DNA from: JAEKLB01 sp050249235 | GTDB lineage: Bacteria > Actinomycetota > Acidimicrobiia > Acidimicrobiales > CADCSY01 | Direction: 5' to 3' | DNA length: 11,284 nt | NCBI GenBank assembly: GCA_050249235.1 | Contig: JBFWQW010000093.1 | Span: forward strand, 1-11,284 | Shown here: positions 1-4,459 of the stretch, one piece after another | How the letters are laid out: every line of letters begins with the position of its first letter | Position numbering within the stretch: position 1 is the stretch's first letter | Notes under the pieces: generated by a model | Seen by the model: the letters and a program-made list of their open reading frames with translations, nothing else | Database searches by the model: none | What the model was told of the DNA's origin: nothing | Made by a program: the position numbers and the translations under genes

Positions 1-179
1 CGAAGGTCCCGGGGGTGACGAACGTGTACGCCGACGGTCAGGGGGGCTTCGTCTACATCGAGGTCCTGACCACGCCGGGGACCACCCGCTCCTACTACCG
101 GGTGGCTGCCTACAACCAGGCGGGGGAGGGCGCGCCGTCGGCGGTCGTCTGCGCCGCGCTGGTCGGCTCGACCTGCTGA
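1..179 (+). CDS. C-terminal end of a fibronectin type III domain protein (partial)
   Basis: Reading in the frame that starts at base 3, there are 58 codons open from the window edge to a TGA at 177-179. The peptide contains ...TTRSYYRVAAYNQAGEG..., the F/G-strand signature of an Fn3 domain (YxVxAxNxxGxG), followed by a short tail with two Cys (GSTC at the end). Nothing upstream is visible, so the role of the whole protein is unknown. Fn3 repeats of this kind in actinobacteria are usually in secreted or surface proteins. The stop is about 160 bp before a strong stem-loop (341-375) that could end its transcript. The Fn3-like ectodomain of the kinase at 1490-3232 is a second, different Fn3 module in the same window. 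Fn3 assignment is fairly sure; function is not known. Confidence 0.75.
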   Translation, partial: KVPGVTNVYADGQGGFVYIEVLTTPGTTRSYYRVAAYNQAGEGAPSAVVCAALVGSTC

Positions 180-193
180 GGGCTCCCACCCGT

Positions 194-218
194 GGCGGGC
201 GGTCATCGGGACCCGGGC
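194..218. repeat. 25-bp direct repeat, copy 1
   Basis: This 25-base stretch is identical to 3984-4008 and in the same orientation; similarity stops abruptly on both sides. It carries a short dyad, GGTC (201-204) - 5 nt - GACC (210-213). Copy 1 lies in the non-coding gap after the Fn3 gene; copy 2 lies upstream of the FHA-HTH gene. Two exact 25-mers within 4 kb are unlikely by chance even at this GC content. It could be an operator, a dispersed intergenic element or a duplication remnant; I cannot tell which. Confidence 0.7.
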
Positions 219-340
219 AGCGAGTGACGCCTTTGGTCGAGTCTTCACCGGACGCTCGGTAGCCCGTGGCCAGGCAGGCCGTGGGGGCGAGAGGGGTGTC
301 ACCGGTGATCGCCCCGGGGCGGGATCCCTCCTGGCGCGGG
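219..340. other. Non-coding gap between convergent genes
   Basis: No convincing gene is seen here; the open frames through it are shadows. It holds a 10-bp perfect palindrome TCACCGGTGA at 299-308 and leads into the terminator-like stem-loop at 341-375. No tRNA or recognisable small RNA was seen. Confidence 0.5.
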
Positions 341-375
341 GAGTGCCCCACCGAGACGATCTCGGTGGGGCACTC
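341..375. terminator. Perfect 16-bp stem-loop between convergent genes
   Basis: Arms 341-356 and 360-375 are perfectly complementary over 16 bp with a 3-nt loop (CGA). It begins 20 bp beyond the stop of the M23 peptidase gene (- strand) and follows the Fn3 gene (+ strand), so it can serve both. There is no T-run on either side, which is usual for U-less actinobacterial terminators. Confidence 0.75.
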
Positions 376-395
376 GCCGTCGCCGCCGGTCGGCT

Positions 396-1106
396 TCAGA
401 TCCCGCTCGGGCAGCGGTTCCCGGACAGGGGCGCCTTGCCGTAGTCGCCGAGGTAGCCCTGGTAGCGCGTCTCGGGAATCGACACGGTTCCCCAGTCGTG
501 CGCACACGCCGCCCGCGGGCCGTAGTTGCGGAGCTCGACGTGGGTGTGGCGGCCCGAGGCGCTCCTCACCTGGTAGCAGGCGTATCCCGAGTTGAGGGGA
601 AGGGAGGCGAGCTTGCCGACCGTGCCGCCCCAGCGCCCGATCTGGCCGGTCGCGGCCCGGGCGGCGAGGTGGCTGAAGGTCACCCGCCCGATGGGGTTCC
701 CGCCGTGGCGGATCTCCACCACGGCGTAGTACCCGCAGTAGGTCGCGTTCCCGCTGCCGGCGCCGCTGCCGATGATGTGGGTCGTGATCTGGCTGTTGTA
801 CGCCGGGTTCTTCGGCGCGGCGTAGATGCGGACGGTCGTTCCCCCGGAGCCGTAGTAGTCGAAGGCCACCTGGTTGCCGCCGTGCTGACCGGGGCGGGTC
901 CCGTTCATGTACGAGCCCGCGAAGCCCGCACCGATCCAGACCGGGGTGTTCGACGTGGCTGCGCCGGCCGGGATCGGGCTCCCCAGGACGAGGGTGCCGA
1001 GGACGGCGACGATGAGCAGGAGCCGGGTCGTCAACCCGGTCGGTGTCCGGGGACGGTCCGCCGTCGGACGGCACGTCCACCGCTGGAAGCCTCGCTTGTT
1101 CCCCAT
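396..1106 (-). CDS. Secreted M23-type (lysostaphin-fold) metallopeptidase
   Basis: Predicted 236-residue exported zinc endopeptidase-like protein, probably acting on peptidoglycan cross-bridges. The start ATG (1104-1106) follows AAGGAG (1115-1120) at 9 nt; an earlier out-of-frame ATG is ignored and the open frame upstream has no support. Residues 1-26 are an Arg-rich n-region, 27-45 a hydrophobic core, with likely cleavage near PAGA-AT at 48-51. The catalytic region shows H75 and D83 (QHGGNQVAFD, resembling the spaced H..D of some M23 proteins), SHLA with H146, and the HxH motif H187/H189 in GRHTHVELR. Cys at 124, 177, 201 and 232 could form two disulfides after export. There is no SH3 or LysM domain, so it is a minimal enzyme. 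No TANNNT promoter is visible upstream, but the leader is heavily structured. The family call is from motifs only; activity is inferred. Confidence 0.82.
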   Translation of the reverse strand: MGNKRGFQRWTCRPTADRPRTPTGLTTRLLLIVAVLGTLVLGSPIPAGAATSNTPVWIGAGFAGSYMNGTRPGQHGGNQVAFDYYGSGGTTVRIYAAPKNPAYNSQITTHIIGSGAGSGNATYCGYYAVVEIRHGGNPIGRVTFSHLAARAATGQIGRWGGTVGKLASLPLNSGYACYQVRSASGRHTHVELRNYGPRAACAHDWGTVSIPETRYQGYLGDYGKAPLSGNRCPSGI

Positions 1107-1130
1107 GGCATGTCTCTCCTTGGTTGTCGG

Positions 1131-1252
1131 CCGGAGGCGTCGGCCTCCGGTTCTGGCGTTCGCGGCACGTACGAGCCACGCACCGGACTCCCGTCCGGTG
1201 GATCCGGGCTCGCAGGCTCCGGTTGGTGTCCGGCGCCGGCCGATCCGGCGCC
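1131..1252 (-). promoter_or_regulatory. Structured 5' leader of the M23 peptidase gene, possible cis-regulatory RNA
   Basis: Three strong hairpins lie in the 150 bases upstream of the M23 start: 1131-1138 with 1143-1150 (8 bp perfect, 4-nt loop, ending 10 nt before the AAGGAG); 1172-1177 plus 1181-1188 with 1193-1200 plus 1207-1212 (6 bp + 8 bp stem with a 3/6 internal loop and 4-nt loop); and 1232-1239 with 1245-1252 (8 bp, 5-nt loop). In actinobacteria c-di-AMP (ydaO-type) riboswitches often precede cell-wall hydrolase genes. On the mRNA strand the segment CGAGCCCGGATCC resembles part of that consensus, but its GGGGACCCA-like and GUCAGCUAACC-like parts were not found. The class is therefore unassigned. 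Confidence 0.4.
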
Positions 1253-1406
1253 ACCGGTCGAGCGGACCACGGCGGGACGGGCGTGCAACATGGCGCGGGG
1301 AGGCGAAGCCCGTTGCCGGAAGGCAAGGCGCGACTGCCCGTTCGGACAGCGGTCGGGGCGACCCCACGGGCCGAGGGGGTGGCCGTCGAGACGGGTCAGC
1401 GGGCCC

Positions 1407-1436
1407 CTGCCACGATGCGCCGCCTGCAGCTACTGT
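1407..1436 (+). promoter_or_regulatory. Candidate promoter of the Ser/Thr kinase gene
   Basis: A TANNNT -10 box, TACTGT, lies at 1431-1436, with CTGCCA (4 of 6 matches to TTGACA) at 1407-1412 and an 18-bp spacer. Transcription would start near 1443, giving a leader of about 47 nt before the GTG at 1490, which contains GGAGG (1476-1480) at 9 nt. Predicted by eye only. Confidence 0.4.
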
Positions 1437-1489
1437 GCTCGCCGGTGTGATCGGCCTCCGGCCCGATCGAGGGACGGAGGGCGTCGAGG

Positions 1490-3232
1490 GTGTCCGACAT
1501 CGACCTCGGCATACGGGGCCTGAGCGAAGTGGCACTCGTCGGGCGGGGCGGCTTCGCCGACGTCTACCGCGCCCTGCAGGCCGACCTCGACCGGGTCGTC
1601 GCGGTGAAGGTCATCCGTGGCCTGTGGGACGGGTCGACGGTGCGTCGCTTCAAGCGCGAGCAACAGGCGATGGGACGCCTCTCGCACGAGCAGGGCGTCG
1701 TCCCCGTGTACGAGGCCGGCCAGACCGCCGCCGGGAGCCCGTACCTGATCATGCCGTACTTCGGCGCGGGGTCACTCGACGATGCGATCCGGGACCAGGG
1801 CGCGATGCGGTGGGACCGTGCCGCGGCGTTGATGGAACGGGTGGCGGACACCCTCCAGACCACCCATGAGTCGGGTGTCATCCACCGCGACATCAAGCCG
1901 GCGAACATCTTCCTCAGGGGCGACGGCGCGCCGGTGATCGGTGACTTCGGGATCGCCCGCCTGGTGTCCGGGCTGAGCGCGACCCAGTCGTCCACGGTGG
2001 CGTTCACGCCGGCGTACAGCCCTCCCGAGGTGTTCAAGACCTCGGGGATGGACCCGACGATCGACGTCTACGGCGTCGGCGCCACGCTCTGGGCCCTGTT
2101 GGCGGGCCGCCCGCCGTTCCATGGCGGCGCCGGCTCCGCGGATCTTCTCGCCGTCATGCACCGCGTCGTCAACGACCCGATTGGGACGCCCGCTCCCGGC
2201 ATCCCCGCCTCGCTGCTCGACGTCATCGAGCGGGCGACGGCGAAGGACCCGTCGGCCCGCCATGCCTCGTGCGCCGACCTGGCAGACGATCTCGCCGCTG
2301 CCCGGCGGATCACCGAGGCGGTCGACGTCGTGAGGGTCGCGCCGGTCGAGACCACGCTCGTCCCGCCTCCGCCGCTTCCGGTGGACGGGCCGCCGGCCGG
2401 GGAGCTCACCGAGGTGGGGGACGGTCTCGACGGGTCGGCGGTCGACGCCACCGTGGCCAGCGACGGCGCAACGCGGTCGAGGCTCGACGCCACCGTCCTC
2501 GTGGAAGCGTCCACGCTGCGGGACGAAGCGACGGTCGCCGTGCACACGCTGGCGCTCGCCGAAGCCGGGCGCCGCCGGCGCGGCGGTCGACTCGCGCTCG
2601 CCGCCGCGTTCGCGCTGGTCGTCGCGGCCGCCGGTGGGGCCTGGGCGCTCTCCGGCGACCCGGAGCGCGGCGAGGGGGCTGCCGGCGACGACTCGGCCGA
2701 GGAGGTCGAGGTGGCGGGGGCCGCGCCCACCAGCGGGACGACGGGGTCGGCAGCCGATACGACCATGCGGCCGCCCACTGCCGACGAGCTGGCGTTCCTG
2801 CGGGCGGCCGGCGGCATCGGGGGTGGCGGCAACGGGGGTGGCGCCGGCGCCGGCGCCACCGTCGACCTCGGCGGCACCGGGAGGACGACGCCCGACCAAC
2901 CACCCACCAACGTCACGGTGCCGTCGATCTCTCCCGGGCCCACGCCCGATCTGTCGGTCGTCGTGAGCGACGAGGCGGTCACGGGCCTGGGCCCGACGAG
3001 CGCGCACGTGTCGTTCACCACGAATCTGTGCACGACGGCGGACTGGACCTGGCAGGGCGGCTCGCACCGGGCGCCGGGGTGGCCGAACGCGAACGACCGG
3101 TGCTGGACCGAGCACTACTGGGACCTGGCCGGGCTTGTGCCGGGCACCGCCTACGAGGTGGTCGTCCAGCTCGTCGACGGGGCCGGCCGGCGGGGCGTCG
3201 CCACCATCCGGTTCACCACCCCCGGCAGCTAG
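1490..3232 (+). CDS. Transmembrane Ser/Thr protein kinase with Fn3-like extracellular sensor
   Basis: A 580-residue PknB-like (Hanks-type) kinase. GTG start with GGAGG 9 nt upstream. Catalytic domain about 10-272: Gly-loop GRGGFADV (18-25), Lys40 in VAVK, Glu57, HRDIKPAN (132-139), DFG (152-154), SPPE (177-180); all key residues are present, so it should be active. A Pro/Thr-rich juxtamembrane segment (about 280-362) has three acidic-Ala-Thr-Val units at T321, T335 and T348, plus VETT near T289. RRRR (361-364) precedes one membrane helix (about 368-387). Outside, a Gly-rich linker (about 439-465) leads to an Fn3-like domain (485-578) with Cys514 and Cys538. It is divergent from the M23 gene and converges 17 bp from the FHA-HTH gene, suggesting envelope sensing. 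Ligand and substrates are unknown. Confidence 0.93.
   Translation: MSDIDLGIRGLSEVALVGRGGFADVYRALQADLDRVVAVKVIRGLWDGSTVRRFKREQQAMGRLSHEQGVVPVYEAGQTAAGSPYLIMPYFGAGSLDDAIRDQGAMRWDRAAALMERVADTLQTTHESGVIHRDIKPANIFLRGDGAPVIGDFGIARLVSGLSATQSSTVAFTPAYSPPEVFKTSGMDPTIDVYGVGATLWALLAGRPPFHGGAGSADLLAVMHRVVNDPIGTPAPGIPASLLDVIERATAKDPSARHASCADLADDLAAARRITEAVDVVRVAPVETTLVPPPPLPVDGPPAGELTEVGDGLDGSAVDATVASDGATRSRLDATVLVEASTLRDEATVAVHTLALAEAGRRRRGGRLALAAAFALVVAAAGGAWALSGDPERGEGAAGDDSAEEVEVAGAAPTSGTTGSAADTTMRPPTADELAFLRAAGGIGGGGNGGGAGAGATVDLGGTGRTTPDQPPTNVTVPSISPGPTPDLSVVVSDEAVTGLGPTSAHVSFTTNLCTTADWTWQGGSHRAPGWPNANDRCWTEHYWDLAGLVPGTAYEVVVQLVDGAGRRGVATIRFTTPGS
2837..2860. repeat. 24-bp perfect palindrome inside the kinase linker
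   Basis: The segment reads identically on both strands and consists of GGTG + GCGCCG-type units + CACC; it encodes part of the Gly/Ala linker of the kinase (around residues 450-457). Most likely a by-product of repeated GGC/GCC codons, but it could extrude or form a hairpin in mRNA. Confidence 0.6.
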
Positions 3233-3249
3233 CCGCTCGCGCCTCCGCG

Positions 3250-3867
3250 TCAGCGCCCGTCGGGCCCGGCGGGGTGGAGGTCGCTCAACACCACCGCCCC
3301 CGATTGGATTGCCTCGTTGGCGAGCACCACCCGGCGGGCCACCCCCGCCTCGGCCTCGATGAGGAACTTGTCGTAGAGGTGGTCGAGGTGCTGCTTGACG
3401 GCACCCTGGCTGACGTACAGCGCGGCTGCGATCTCGCGGACCGATGCGGGAGGGGTGAACGCCCGCCCGGAGAGCACCGGTCGGCACAGCTCGACGAGGA
3501 CGTCCCGCTCGCGCGGCGTCAGATCCTCCGGTGGCGGTCGAAGTCGCACCGTCGAGCCCCGGGCCGGCGAGCGGTCGCTCAGGCGAAGGCGGGTGCGGCC
3601 GATCAGGATCTCGTCGCCGTGGGCGAGCACCTGCGTCAGCAGCACCCGTTCGCCGTTCACCAGGGTGCCGTTCGTCGAACCGACATCGGAGATGCACCAG
3701 GCCGGTCCGACTCTCTCGAGGAGCGCGTGCACGCGCGAGACGGCTGGGTCGCCGTCGATCACCAGGTCGTTGCTCCCGTCGGCACCGATGCTGATCCGGT
3801 CACCACACTCTTCGAGGTGGAACAGCGCATGGCCGACCACGTCTCCGAGCCGCTCGAGAATCGCCAC
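3250..3867 (-). CDS. FHA domain protein with C-terminal LuxR-like helix-turn-helix
   Basis: A 205-residue putative DNA-binding regulator. The GTG start at 3865-3867 has GGAAGGAG 4 nt upstream and a TACGCT -10 box about 20 nt upstream. The FHA domain spans about 22-97 with IG (27-28), SRVH (44-47) and STNGT (64-68). The HTH region starts LTPRERDVL (116-124), and SVREIAAALYVSQGAVKQHL (142-161) is the reader helix pair. FHA domains bind phosphothreonine; with a DNA-binding domain this could turn a kinase signal into transcription. The Ser/Thr kinase gene converges on it at 17 bp. An oddity is that the Arg normally after IG, which contacts the phosphate in typical FHA domains, is Ala29, so binding may be weak or lost. 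An upstream in-frame ATG at 3994-3996 lacks a ribosome site and is disfavoured. Target genes are unknown. Confidence 0.85.
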   Translation of the reverse strand: MAILERLGDVVGHALFHLEECGDRISIGADGSNDLVIDGDPAVSRVHALLERVGPAWCISDVGSTNGTLVNGERVLLTQVLAHGDEILIGRTRLRLSDRSPARGSTVRLRPPPEDLTPRERDVLVELCRPVLSGRAFTPPASVREIAAALYVSQGAVKQHLDHLYDKFLIEAEAGVARRVVLANEAIQSGAVVLSDLHPAGPDGR

Positions 3868-3886
3868 ACCACTCCTTCCGGCGCTG

Positions 3887-3892
3887 AGCGTA
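3887..3892 (-). promoter_or_regulatory. Candidate -10 box of the FHA-HTH gene
   Basis: TACGCT (TANNNT type) reads on the - strand about 20 nt before the GTG start, giving a leader of roughly 12-14 nt that contains GGAAGGAG. No convincing -35 is seen. If real, it argues for the short FHA protein over the longer in-frame form. Confidence 0.35.
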
Positions 3893-3983
3893 GGACCCGG
3901 GCGATGGACGGGGGTTCGCTCGACCTCCACGATCCGCGTCGATCGCACCTCTCGGATGCCCCGGTCCGCAAGGCGCGGCCCCA

Positions 3984-4008
3984 GGCGGGCGGTCATCGGG
4001 ACCCGGGC
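3984..4008. repeat. 25-bp direct repeat, copy 2
   Basis: Identical to 194-218. This copy is in the divergent gap between the FHA-HTH gene and the cupin gene, about 117 bp upstream of the FHA start and 65 bp before the cupin start. The dyad GGTC-N5-GACC is at 3991-3994 and 4000-4003. Its place between two divergent promoters would suit a regulator site. Confidence 0.7.
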
Positions 4009-4060
4009 CGTCGGGAGCGCCGCAGCCGACCGCCCACGGGCGCCGGGTCGGCCGGCTGGG

Positions 4061-4066
4061 TAGCGT
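4061..4066 (+). promoter_or_regulatory. -10 box for a leaderless cupin/CoA-transferase transcript
   Basis: TAGCGT (TANNNT) sits with 6 nt between it and the GTG at 4073, the spacing expected when transcription starts on the start codon itself. No Shine-Dalgarno sequence precedes the GTG, which agrees with leaderless translation, common in actinobacteria. The -35 is unclear. Confidence 0.55.
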
Positions 4067-4072
4067 CGGTCC

Positions 4073-4459
4073 GTGCGCCTGGTCCCGGCCGACGAGGTCC
4101 GACAGCTCGCCGAACTGCCCGAGGAGCCGGGCCGCCTGACACCGAACTGGCTCGAGGGCCCGCACTTCGCGGACCGTCTCGACCTGGGCGTCGTCACGGT
4201 GACCGCCGGCGGCGGGGCGGGCCCGCACGTCCACCTCGGGGGCCAGGTCATCATCGGCCTCAGCGGGCGGGGGTTCGTGGAGGCCGACGGGCACCGGGTG
4301 GAGCTCGGTCCGGGCGACGTCGTCAGCTGCCCGCCGGGGGAGCTGCACACCCACGGGGCCGCCGACGACTCGCACTTCTCGCATCTCACGGTGACGACCG
4401 GTGGCTACACCTTCCCCGAACCCGACCACACGCCGACGACAGGGACCGCAGATGGCTGA
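4073..4459 (+). CDS. Small single-domain cupin protein
   Basis: A 128-residue protein of the cupin_2 type. Motif 1 is at about 50-64, with PHVH (H52, H54) and Q58 where most cupins have Glu; motif 2 is GDVVSCPPGELHTH (81-94), giving H92. The His cluster H52/H54/H92 predicts a bound metal, with Gln in place of the usual Glu ligand. There is no signal peptide, so it is cytoplasmic. It is the first gene of an operon: its TGA (4457-4459) overlaps the ATG of the CoA-transferase by 8 nt, suggesting coupled translation. Cupins of this size act as small dioxygenases, isomerases or ligand sensors, and the sequence alone does not decide. The link to CoA-ester chemistry is by neighbourhood only. Confidence 0.82.
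   Translation: MRLVPADEVRQLAELPEEPGRLTPNWLEGPHFADRLDLGVVTVTAGGGAGPHVHLGGQVIIGLSGRGFVEADGHRVELGPGDVVSCPPGELHTHGAADDSHFSHLTVTTGGYTFPEPDHTPTTGTADG

Noticed and set aside
1107..1320. Confident ydaO (c-di-AMP) riboswitch call
   Set aside because: The gene context fits and one short segment resembles the consensus, but the other conserved blocks are missing by eye, so only a structured leader is annotated.
1107..1535. N-terminal extension of the M23 gene in the same open - strand frame
   Set aside because: It runs through the hairpin region and into the start of the kinase gene. The ATG at 1104-1106 has a good AAGGAG and begins a proper signal peptide, while the extension is Arg/Pro-rich shadow sequence.
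1772..3697. 641-codon open frame on the - strand opposite the kinase
   Set aside because: Arg/Pro/Gly-rich shadow typical of high-GC DNA, with no motif; the kinase on the other strand has full family motifs.
3868..3996. Longer FHA-HTH protein starting at the in-frame ATG 3994-3996
   Set aside because: There is no ribosome site before that ATG, whereas the GTG at 3865-3867 has GGAAGGAG and a -10 box in the right place. It would also put the start inside the 25-bp repeat.
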